DNA from: Meghimatium bilineatum
Taxonomy: Eukaryota > Mollusca > Gastropoda > Stylommatophora > Philomycidae
Direction: 5' to 3'
DNA length: 64,000 nucleotides
NCBI GenBank assembly: GCA_034231615.1
Contig: CM067314.1
Span: 6,455,001 to 6,519,000 of the forward strand
The notes beneath the pieces were generated by a model. That model did not search any database. It was not told the DNA's origin and saw only the letters and a list, made by a program, of their open reading frames with translations. The translations under genes were made by a program, and so were the position numbers. Positions 45,001-54,554 of this stretch are shown here, piece by piece; position 1 is the stretch's first letter; every line of letters begins with the position of its first letter.

Positions 45001-47880
45001 TTGAAAATATGTCGCATGTAGAATTGAGAATTTGAGTGTCAGAATGAAATAATTGGAAAATATTTCTCATGTAGAATTGAGAATTTGAGTGTCAGAATGA
45101 AATAATTTGAAAATATTTCGCATGTAGAATTCAAAATTTGAGTGTCAGAATGAAATAAATTGAAAATATTTCACATGTAGAATTGAGAATTTGGGTGTCA
45201 GAATGAAATAATTTGAAAATATGTTGCATGTAGAATTGAGAATTTGAGTGTCAGAATGATATAATTTGAAAATATGTCGCATGTAGAATTCAAAATAACA
45301 GTGTCAGAATGAAATAATTTGAAAATATTTCGCATTTAAAATTGAGAATTTCAGTGTCAGTTTTGAAATAATTTGAAAATATTTTGCATGTAGAATTGAG
45401 AATTTGAGTGTCAGAATAAATAATTATAAAATATGTTGCATGTAGAATTGAGAATTTGAGTGTCACAATAAATAATTATAAAATATTTCGCATGTTGAAT
45501 TGAGAATTTGAGTGTCAGAATGAAATAATTTGAAAATATTTAGCATGTAGAATTGAGAATTTGAGTGTGAGAATGAAATAATTTGAAAATATGTTGCATG
45601 TAGAATTGAAAATTTGAGTGTCAGAATGAAATAATTGGAAAATATTTTGCATGTAGAATTGAGAATTTGAGTGTCAGAATGAAATAAATTGAAAATATTT
45701 CACATGTAGAATTGAGAATTTGGGTGTCAGAATGAAATAATTTGAAAATATTTCGCATGATGAATTGAGAATTTCAGTGTCAGGTATGAAATAATTTGAA
45801 AATATTTTGCATGTAGAATTGAGAATTTGAGTGTCAGAATGAAATAATTTGAAAATATTTCAGATGTAGAATTGAGAATTTGAGTGTCAGAATGGAATAA
45901 TTTGAAAATATGTCTCATGTAGAATTGAAAATTTGAGTGTCAGAATGAAATAATTTGAAAATATGTTGCATGTAGAATTGAGAATTTGAGTGTCAGAATA
46001 AATAATTATAAAATATGTTGCATGTAGAATTGAGAATTTGAGTGTCAGAATGAAATAATTTGAAAATATGTCGCATGTAGAATTGAGAATTTGAGTGTCA
46101 GAATGAAATAATTTTAAAATATGTCGCATGTAGAATTGAGAATTTGAGTGTCAGAATGAAATAATTGGAAAATATTTCTCATGTAGAATTCAAAATTTGA
46201 GTGTCAGAATGAAATAATTTGAAAATATTTTGCATGTAGAATTCAAAATTTGAGTGTCAGAATGAAATAATTTGAAAATATGTCGCATGTAGAATTGAGA
46301 ATTTGAGTATCAGAATGAAATAATTTGAAAATATGTCTCATGTAGAATTGAGAATTTGAGTGTCAGAATGAAATAATTTGAAAATATTTTGCATGTAGAA
46401 TTGAAAATTTGAGTGTCAGAATTAAATAATTTAAAAATATGTCGCATGTAGAATTGAGAATTTGAGTGTCAGAATGAAATAATTTGAAAATATGTCGCAT
46501 GTAGAATTGAGAATTTGAGTGTCAGGTATGAAATAATTTGAAAATATGTTGTATGTAGAATTGAGAATTTGAGTGTCAGAATAAATAATTATAAAATATT
46601 TCGCATGTAGAATTGAGAATTTGAGTGCCAGAATGAAATAATTTGAAAATATGTCTCATGTAGAATTGAGAATTTGAGTGTCAGAATGAAATAATTTGAA
46701 AATATTTTGCATGTAGAATTGAAAATTTGAGTGTCAGAATTAAATAATTTAAAAATATGTCGCATGTAGAATTGAGAATTTGAGTGTCAGAATGAAATAA
46801 TTTGAAAATATGTCGCATGTAGAATTGAGAATTTGAGTGTCAGGTATGAAATAATTTGAAAATATGTTGTATGTAGAATTGAGAATTTGAGTGTCAGAAT
46901 AAATAATTATAAAATATTTCGCATGTAGAATTGAGAATTTGAGTGTCAGAATGAAATAATTTGAAAATATTTAGCATGTAGAATTGAGAATTTGAGTGTC
47001 AGAATGAAATAATTTGAAAATATGTCGCATGTAGAATTGAGAATTTGAGTGTCAGAATGAAATAATTTGAAAATATGTCTCATGTAGAATTGAAAATTTG
47101 AGTGTCAGAATTAAATAATTTAAAAATGTGTCGCATGTAGAATTGAGAATTTGAGTGTCAGAATGAAATAATTTGAAAATATGTCGCATGTAGAATTGAG
47201 AATTTGAGTGTCAGAATGAAATAATTGGAAAATATTTCTCATGTAGAATTGAGAATTTGAGTGTCAGAATGAAATAATTTGAAAATATTTCACATGTAGA
47301 ATTGAGAATTTGAGTGTCAGAATGAAATAATTTGAAAATATGTTGCATGTAGAATTGAGAATTTGAGTGTCAGAATGATGTAATTTGAAAATATGTCGCA
47401 TGTAGAATTCAAAATAACAGTGTCAGAATGAAATAATTTGAAAATATTTCGCATTTAAAATTGAGAATTTCAGTGTCAGTTATGAAATAATTTGAAAATA
47501 TTTTGCATATAGAATTCAGAATTTGAGTGTCAGAATGAAATAATTTGAAAATATGTTGCATGTAGAATTGAGAATTTGAGTGTCAGAATAAATAATTATA
47601 AAATATGTTGCATGTAGAATTGAAAATTTGAGTGTCAGAATAAATAATTATAAAATATGTCGCATGTAGAATTGAGAATTTGAGTGTTAGAATGAAATAA
47701 TTTGAAAATATGTCGCATGTAGAATTGAGAATTTGAGTGTCAGAATGAAATAATTGGAAAATATTTCTGATGTATAATTGAGAATTTGAGTGTCAGAATG
47801 AAATAATTTAAAAATATTTTGCATGTAGAATTAAAATTTGAGTGTCAGAATTAAATAATTTAAAAATATGTCGCATGTAG
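37729..47880. repeat. Triplicated 2-2.5 kb block in the satellite
   Basis: The rare monomer GATGAATTGAGAATTTCAG occurs at 37761, 40621 and 45759 (spacing 2860 and 5138). Each occurrence is followed by the same series of monomer variants, including GAGTATCAG and GAGTGCCAG monomers. The variant CTGATGTATAATTGAG appears at about 39769, 43427 and 47768. Confidence 0.75.
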
Positions 47881-50640
47881 AATTGAGAATTTGAGTGTCA
47901 GAATGAAATAATTTGAAAATATGTCGCATGTAGAATTGAGAATTTGAGTATCAGAATGAAATAATTGGAAAATATTTCTCATGTAGAATTGAGAATTTGA
48001 GTGTCAGAATGAAATAATTTGAAAATATTTCGCATGTAGAATTCAAAATTTGAGTGTCAGAATGAAATAAATTGAAAATATTTCACATGTAGAATTGAGA
48101 ATTTGAGTGTCAGAATGAAATAATTTGAAAATATGTTGCATGTAGAATTGAGAATTTGAGTGTCAGAATGATATAATTTGAAAATATGTCGCATTTAGAA
48201 TTCAAAATAACAGTGTCAGAATGAAATAATTTGAAAATATTTCGCATTTAAAATTGAGAATTTCAGTGTCAGGTATGAAATAATTTGAAAATATTTTTTA
48301 CATGTAGAATTGAGAATTTGAGTGTCAGAATGACATAATATGAAAATATTTCAGATGTAGAATTGAGAATTTGAGTGTCAGAATGAAATAATTTGAAAAT
48401 ATGTTGCATGTAGAATTGAGAATTTCAGTGTCAGAATGAAATAATTTGAAAATATGTTGCATGTAGAATTGAGAATTTGAGTGTCAGAATAAATAATTAT
48501 AAAATATGTTGCATGTAGAATTGAGAATTTGAGTGTCACAATAAATAATTATAAAATATTTCGCATGTTGAATTGAGAATTTGAGTGTCAGAATGAAATA
48601 ATATGAAAATATTTAGCATGTAGAATTGAGAATTTGAGTGTCAGAATGAAATAATTTGAAAATATGTTGCATGTAGAATTGAAAATTTGAGTGTCAGAAT
48701 GAAATAATTTGAAAATATTTCTCATGTAGAATTGAGAATTTGAGTGTCAGAATGAAATAATTTGAAAATATTTCGCATGTAGAATTCAAAATTTGAGTGT
48801 CAGAATGAAATAAATTGAAAATATTTCACATGTAGAATTGAGAATTTGAATGTCAGAATGAAATAATTTGAAAATATGTTGCATGTAGAATTGAGAATTT
48901 GAGTGTCAGTTATGAAATAATTTGAAAATATTTTGCATGTAGAATTGAGAATTTGAGTGTCAGAATGAAATAATTTGAAAATATTTCACATGTAGAATTG
49001 AGAATTTGAGTGTCAGAATGAAATAATTTGAAAATATTTCGCATGTTGAATTGAGAATTTCAGTGTCAGGTATGAAATAATTTGAAAATATGTTGCATGT
49101 AGAATTGAGAACTTGAGTGTCAGAATGAAATAATTTGAAAATATGTTGCATGTAGAATTGAGAATTTGAGTGTCAGAATGAAATAATTTGAAAATATGTT
49201 GCATGTAGAATTCAAAATTTGAGTGTCAGAATTAAATAATAAGAAAATATTTCGCATGTAGAATTGAGAATTTGAGTGTCAGAATGAAATAATTTGAAAA
49301 TATGTCGCATGTAGAATTGAGAATTTGAGTGTCAGAATGAAATAATTGGAAAATATTTCTCATGTAGAATTGAGAATTTGAGTGTCAGAATGAAATAATT
49401 TGAATATATTTCGCATGTAGAATTCAAAATTTGAGTGTCAGAATGAAATAAATTGAAAATATTTCACATGTAGAATTGAGAATTTGGGTGTCAGAATGAA
49501 ATAATTTGAAAATATGTTGCATGTAGAATTGAGAATTTGAGTGTCAGAATGATATAATTTGAAAATATGTCGCATGTAGAATTCAAAATAACAGTGTCAG
49601 AATGAAATAATTTGAAAATATTTCGCATTTAAAATTGAGAATTTCAGTGTCAGTTTTGAAATAATTTGAAAATATTTTGCATGTAGAATTGAGAATTTGA
49701 GTGTCAGAATAAATAATTATAAAATATGTTGCATGTAGAATTGAGAATTTGAGTGTCACAATAAATAATTATAAAATATTTCGCATGTTGAATTGAGAAT
49801 TTGAGTGTCAGAATGAAATAATTTGAAAATATTTAGCATGTAGAATTGAGAATTTGAGTGTGAGAATGAAATAATTTGAAAATATGTTGCATGTAGAATT
49901 GAAAATTTGAGTGTCAGAATGAAATAATTGGAAAATATTTCTCATGTAGAATTGAGAATTTGAGTGTCAGAATGAAATAATTTGAAAATATTTCGCATGT
50001 AGAATTCAAAATTTGAGTGTCAGAATGAAATAAATTGAAAATATTTCACATGTAGAATTGAGAATTTGGGTGTCAGAATGAAATAATTTGAAAATATGTT
50101 GCATGTAGAATTGAGAATTTGAGTGTCAGAATGATATAATTTGAAAATATGTCGCATGTAGAATTCAAAATAACAGTGTCAGAATGAAATAATTTGAAAA
50201 TATTTCGCATTTAAAATTGAGAATTTCAGTGTCAGTTTTGAAATAATTTGAAAATATTTTGCATGTAGAATTGAGAATTTGAGTGTCAGAATAAATAATT
50301 ATAAAATATGTTGCATGTAGAATTGAGAATTTGAGTGTCACAATAAATAATTATAAAATATTTCGCATGTTGAATTGAGAATTTGAGTGTCAGAATGAAA
50401 TAATTTGAAAATATTTAGCATGTAGAATTGAGAATTTGAGTGTGAGAATGAAATAATTTGAAAATATGTTGCATGTAGAATTGAAAATTTGAGTGTCAGA
50501 ATGAAATAATTGGAAAATATTTCTCATGTAGAATTGAGAATTTGAGTGTCAGAATGAAATAATTTGAAAATATTTCGCATGTAGAATTCAAAATTTGAGT
50601 GTCAGAATGAAATAAATTGAAAATATTTCACATGTAGAAT
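44280..50640. repeat. 4293-bp (81-monomer) duplication plus 583-bp tandem copy
   Basis: Blocks at 44667 and 44720 recur at 48960 and 49013, an offset of exactly 81 x 53 bp. The marker GTCAGTTTTGAAATAATTTG appears at 45357, 49649 and 50232. The last two are 583 bp (11 monomers) apart, showing a further local duplication. Confidence 0.75.
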
Positions 50641-51059
50641 TGAGAATTTGAGTGTCAGAATGAAATAATTTGAAAATATGTTGCATGTAGAATTGAGAAT
50701 TTGAGTGTCAGTTAGGAAATAATTTGAAAATATTTTGCATGTAGAATTGAGAATTTGAGTGTCAGAATGAAATAATTTGAAAATATTTCACATGTATAAT
50801 TGAGAATTTGAGTGTCAGAATGAAATAATTTGAAAATATTTCGCATGTTGAATTGAGAATTTCAGTGTCAGGTATGAAATAATTTGAAAATATGTTGCAT
50901 GTAGAATTGAGAATTTGAGTGTCAGAATGAAATAATAAGAAAATATTTCGCATGTAGAATTGAGAATTTGAGTGTCAGAATGAAATAATTTGAAAATATT
51001 TCGCATGTAGAATTGAGAATTTGAGTGTCAGAATGAAATAATTTGAAAATATTTCGCAT

Positions 51060-51724
51060 GTAGAATTGAGAATTTGAGTATCAGAATGAAATAATTTGAA
51101 AATATGTTGCATGTAGAATTGAGAATTTGATTATCAGAATGAAATAATTTGAAAATATGTTGCATGTAGAATTGAGAATTTGAGTATCAGAATGAAATAA
51201 TTAGAAAATATGTAGCATGTAGAATTGAGAATTTGAGTATCAGAATGAAATAATTTGAAAATATGTTGCATGTAGAATTGAGAATTTCAGTGTCAGAATG
51301 AAATATTTTAAAATATGTTGCATGTAGAATTGAGAATTTGAGTGTCAGAATGAAATTATTTAAAAATATTTCGCATGTAGAATTGAGAATTTGAGTATCA
51401 GAATGAAATAATTTGAAAATATTTCGCATGTAGAATTGAGAATTTGAGTGTCAGAATGAAATAATTTGAAAATATTTCACATTTAGAATTGAGAATTTGA
51501 GTGTCAGAATGAAATAATTTGAAAATATTTCACACGTAGAATTGAGAATTTGAGTGTCAGAATGAAATAATTTGAAAATATTTCACACGTAGAATTGAGA
51601 ATTTGAGTGTCAGAATGAAATAATTTGAAAATATTTCACACGTAGAATTGAGAATTTCAGTGTCAGAATGAAATAATTTGAAAATATGTTGCATGTAGAA
51701 TTGAGAATTTCAGTGTCAGAATGA
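51060..51724. repeat. Diverged right edge of the 53-bp array
   Basis: The last dozen monomers carry changes rare elsewhere (GAGTATCAG, TTAGAATTG, CACACGTAG repeated three times, a shortened AAATATTTTAAAATATG monomer). They also lack the kilobase-scale order seen inside. The array ends mid-monomer at GTGTCAGAATGA. Edge decay of this type is expected where unequal exchange homogenises the interior better than the ends. Confidence 0.8.
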
Positions 51725-52031
51725 GCGTGTTGTTGCAGTGAACGACTTGAATCATCAGCATGCATAGATATTGACATCTGCTGGAGGATACTGCACACCT
51801 TTATATGATCTACCTAGAGCTGTGCATGGTCTGTGTAATAAGTACTGGTAATATATTGCTTTGTGTGTTTTCAATTATCATATATACGAGTTATAACTGC
51901 AGGTTATCATCAGTGCACACCGGAGAAGCCAATAGGTGCTCCAATCACAGAGTGCAGTGATAGACAGTTCCAGTTGGATGTTGATTTATCAGTCTGTTCA
52001 TATATTTCTATTATGTTTTTCTGGTTCATTT
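51725..52031. other. Unique spacer between the two satellites, with a weak exon-like segment
   Basis: This is non-repetitive sequence. On the plus strand, a stretch from an AG at 51901-51902 to about 52010 is open and begins GYHQCTPEKPIGAPITEC, with a codon look unlike the AT-rich surroundings. The polypyrimidine tract before the AG is poor and no donor site stands out, so an exon is possible but not supported. No protein family was recognised. The open frame runs on only into the repeat-derived flank at 52032. Confidence 0.3.
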
Positions 52032-52066
52032 GGAACAAAATAATACCGGCCTGTAAAATGCGTCCG
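52032..52066 (+). repeat. Left flank of the 54-bp satellite, shared with an inverted copy at 54180-54214
   Basis: The 35 bases ending in CGTCCGAATT precede the first satellite unit. They match, in reverse complement, the sequence at about 54180-54214, including the shared core GGCCTGTAAAATG and AAAATAATAC. This flank belongs to a dispersed element, not to unique DNA. Confidence 0.7.
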
Positions 52067-53522
52067 AATTAGCGTGCATGGGTTTCCGTAGAATATGTTG
52101 GCGGGAAAGTGCAGATGAATAATTAGCGTGCATGGGTTTCCGTAGAATATGTTGGCTGGAAAGTGCAGATGAATAATTAGCGTGCATGGGTTTCCGTAGA
52201 ATATGTTGGCGGGAAAGTGCAGATGAATAATTAGCGTGCATGGGTTTCCGTAGAATATGTTGGCGGGAAAGTGCAGATGAATAATTAGCGTGCATGGGTT
52301 TCCGTAGAATATGTTGGCGGGAAAGTGCAGATGAATAATTAGCGTGCATGGGTTTCCGTAGAATATGTTGGCGGGAAAGTGCAGATGAATAATTAGCGTG
52401 CATGGGTTTCCGTAGAATATGTTGGCGGGAAAGTGCAGATGAATAATTAGCGTGCATGGGTTTCCGTAGAATATGTTGGCGGGAAAGTGCAGATGAATAA
52501 TTAGCGTGCATGGGTTTCCGTAGAATATGTTGGCGGGAAAGTGCAGATGAATAATTAGCGTGCATGGGTTTCCGTAGAATATGTTGGCGGGAAAGTGCAG
52601 ATGAATAATTAGCGTGCATGGGTTTCCGTAGAATATGTTGGCGGGAAAGTGCAGATGAATAATTAGCGTGCATGGGTTTCCGTAGAATATGTTGGCTGGA
52701 AAGTGCAGATGAATAATTTGCGTGCATGGGTTTCCGTAGAATATGTTGGCGGGAAAGTGCAGATGAATAATTAGCGTGCATGGGTTTCCGTAGAATATGT
52801 TGGCGGGAAAGTGCAGATGAATAATTAGCGTGCATGGGTTTCCGTAGAATATGTTGGCGGGAAAGTGCAGATGAATAATTAGCGTGCATGGGTTTCCGTA
52901 GAATATGTTGGCGGGAAAGTGCAGATGAATAATTAGCGTGCATGGGTTTCCGTAGAATATGTTGGCGGGAAAGTGCAGATGAATAATTAGCGTGCATGGG
53001 TTTCCGTAGAATATGTTGGCTGGAAAGTGCAGATGAATAATTTGCGTGCATGGGTTTCCGTAGAATATGTTGGCGGGAAAGTGCAGATGAATAATTAGCG
53101 TGCATGGGTTTCCGTAGAATATGTTGGCGGGAAAGTGCAGATGAATAATTAGCGTGCATGGGTTTCCGTAGAATATGTTGGCGGGAAAGTGCAGATGAAT
53201 AATTAGCGTGCATGGGTTTCCGTAGAATATGTTGGCGGGAAAGTGCAGATGAATAATTAGCGTGCATGGGTTTCCGTAGAATATGTTGGCGGGAAAGTGC
53301 AGATGAATAATTAGCGTGCATGGGTTTCCGTAGAATATGTTGGCGGGAAAGTGCAGATGAATAATTAGCGTGCATGGGTTTCCGTAGAATATGTTGGCGG
53401 GAAAGTGCAGATGAATAATTAGCGTGCATGGGTTTCCGTAGAATATGTTGGCTGGAAAGTGCAGATGAATAATTTGCGTGCATGGGTTTCCGTAGAATAC
53501 ATTGGAGGGAAATTGCAGATAA
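52067..53522. repeat. 54-bp satellite array, about 27 units
   Basis: Twenty-seven head-to-tail 54-bp units contain, in order, TTAGCGTGCATGGGTTTCCG, TAGAATATGTTGGCGGGAA and AGTGCAGATGAATAA. Units are nearly identical. The visible variants are GGCTGG for GGCGGG (units at about 52154, 52694, 53018, 53450) and TTTGCG for TTAGCG, which directly follows three of those four. The last unit is diverged (ACATTGGAGGG). Because 54 is 18 codons, the minus strand stays open for 485 codons with an 18-residue peptide period. That frame has no support beyond the periodicity and is treated as an artefact. The sequence is unrelated to the 53-bp satellite. Confidence 0.97.
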
Positions 53523-53589
53523 CGTAATAATTTCCCATGGGTTTTTTATTTTCTATAAGTAAATGTAAAGTAAAGTAACCCATAGCATT

Positions 53590-53813
53590 TATTAATGCAG
53601 TAGGAGTGTGTGATGTTAGCGATCTCACATATCAGTGGATCTGTTATATGAGGGCAGTAGCCATCTCCTCTCACTTGCAGTCTTTACCTCCTGGATTAAT
53701 CTGGTACCCATTTAAGGCTGGATCGACCCAGGAGCTGTTGCGATCTGAAAAACATTTCTGAGAAATGAACCCAGGACTACTCATATGCTAACCACTGCAC
53801 TACATGGTTCCCA
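53590..53813 (-). mobile_element. tRNA-derived SINE (minus strand)
   Basis: Read on the minus strand, the head near 53812 is tRNA-like. An A-box-like TAGTGCAGTGG lies at 53802-53792 and a B-box-like GGGTTCATTTC at 53772-53762, with normal tRNA spacing. The body that follows contains CTGGGTCGATCCAGCC and AAATGGGTACC and runs to about 53590, where the boundary is not sharp. The A and B boxes act as the internal RNA polymerase III promoter in SINEs. The family name was not recognised. A decayed tRNA gene alone would not explain the 140-bp body. Confidence 0.65.
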
Positions 53814-53873
53814 TTATTTTCTGTGTAGGGCACAGAATGGCAGATTTATTGATGTGAATGATTGTTTATAATA

Positions 53874-54029
53874 CAGTGGAGTCCCATTCTAACAGCTTGG
53901 TCCAGACCAACAAAATATGTATGTAATAACAGAAATTTTCTGTATTCACTTGAATAAATATAATTAAGGATTTATGGAAAATGTTGCTATATAGAGAAAT
54001 TTGTTATAAAAGAACGTGAGATTCCACTG
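53874..54029. mobile_element. Short TIR element (MITE), 156 bp, TA target duplication
   Basis: The left end CAGTGGAGTCCCATTCTAA and the right end read backwards, CAGTGGAATCTCACGTTCT, form imperfect inverted termini. Both ends abut TA (53872-53873 and 54030-54031), the target duplication of the Tc1/mariner/pogo superfamily. The interior TATAGAGAAATTTGTTATAA resembles widespread TA-inserting elements of this type. There is no transposase, so the element is non-autonomous. Confidence 0.75.
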
Positions 54030-54031
54030 TA

Positions 54032-54145
54032 ATAATAATAATAAAAGAACACATTCGTGCATTTATATTGTGTAGCAGAAGTCACAGTTAATAATGACAC
54101 AAATTTATTAAGAATATGAATGTTTTTTCTCCATATATGAAATGA
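54032..54145. other. Short unannotated AT-rich spacer
   Basis: A (TAA)n-like run follows the MITE (TAATAATAATAATAA at about 54030-54044). The rest is AT-rich sequence in which no gene or repeat was recognised. Confidence 0.5.
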
Positions 54146-54214
54146 CAACACATTCTGTGGAAACCGTGCACGCCAGATTCTGATACATTTTACAGGCCTG
54201 TATTATTTTATTCC
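54146..54214 (-). repeat. Inverted, diverged single copy of the 54-bp satellite unit and its flank
   Basis: The reverse complement of this segment aligns along its length with 52032-52100, the left flank plus first unit of the 54-bp satellite. Shared blocks include AAAATAATAC, GGCCTGTAAAATG, GCGTGCA and GGTTTCC, with roughly one mismatch in six. It lies 2.1 kb from its partner in opposite orientation. It contains one unit and no tandem copies, so it is a good candidate for the pre-amplification form of the satellite. Confidence 0.7.
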
Positions 54215-54308
54215 TTAACACTGTTTCTCTTTACTTGCTGTTCTATACCAATTAGCTGTTTTTATATTATACACAATTACTAATGAATATCTTGAATTTG
54301 TCTTCTAG

Positions 54309-54453
54309 GATCTGTGATCTGTTTGAGGGAAAAGGGGCGTTAAGTAAAGGTGTGTTCCGTGGGAAAGCAAGCAGGCTGGTCAATAGATCAAAGGCAGAAT
54401 CAATGTTGAGACAGTATGTCGTGGAGCATAACTTGGGTGATAAACAAGATTGA
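54309..54453 (+). CDS. Candidate terminal coding exon of an unrecognised gene (partial)
   Basis: A good splice acceptor (TTTGTCTTCTAG, AG at 54307-54308) is followed by one completing base and 47 sense codons, ending in TGA at 54451-54453. The peptide includes FEGKGALSKGVF and, near its end, SMLRQYVVEHNLG. It is basic, hydrophilic and probably helical. Codon use has more G/C in third positions than the surroundings, and the frame contains no stop between acceptor and TGA. Sequence after 54453 quickly becomes minisatellite, which would be 3' UTR if the gene is real. No upstream exon was identified with confidence (51902-52010 is a weak possibility), so the gene would start in or beyond the satellites. 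No family was recognised. It could also be a stray exon of a pseudogene or a piece of an unknown element. Confidence 0.4.
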
Positions 54454-54554
54454 TGTTTGGTGTACATTAGTAGAATATTGGAGGCGGACACGAATCATGT
54501 TACAGTTGTTACACGTTATGGTTTTGTGAATGTGTTTACTATAAATGTGTCGTC

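Larger units (their letters stand above)
1..51724. repeat. 53-bp satellite array (about 976 monomers), truncated by the left window edge
   Basis: The whole segment is a head-to-tail 53-bp repeat. Each monomer carries, in order, AATTTGAGTGTCAG, then GAAATAATTTGAAAATAT, then a variable 4-5 base spot (TTCGC, GTCGC, GTTGC, TTAGC, TTCAC, TTCTC), then ATGTAGAATTGAG. The variable spot and a few others (TAATTA for TAATTT, GAATTCAAAA for GAATTGAGAA, AATAACAG for AATTTGAG) define monomer classes. No unique sequence interrupts it. It is AT-rich with about one CpG in some monomers. The array starts before base 1 and stops mid-monomer at 51724. 53 is not a multiple of 3, so every frame is read in turn and the 60-80 codon minus-strand frames inside are artefacts. 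No CENP-B-box-like motif was seen. A centromeric, heterochromatic or regulatory role cannot be decided from sequence. Confidence 0.98.

Noticed and set aside
1..51724. Centromeric satellite with a CENP-B box
   Set aside because: No CENP-B-box-like NTTCG....A..CGGG motif is present in the monomer. TTCGCATG is only a superficial match. Centromere identity cannot be read from sequence.
383..51798. Dozens of 60-80 codon minus-strand open frames with MRHIFKLFHSDTQILNS-like peptides
   Set aside because: They come from reading a 53-bp repeat in successive frames, and the same peptide recurs wherever monomer order recurs. Monomer changes do not respect codon positions.
52026..53483. 485-residue repeat protein on the minus strand
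   Set aside because: Produced by a 54-bp (18-codon) satellite without stops. No non-repetitive domain, no splice or promoter context, and the start lies in the repeat.
1..53522. CRISPR-like repeat array
   Set aside because: Repeats are directly head-to-tail with no unique spacers, and all other features are eukaryotic.
53762..53813. Functional tRNA gene
   Set aside because: Only A- and B-box similarity is visible. The head does not close a full cloverleaf by eye and continues into a SINE body.
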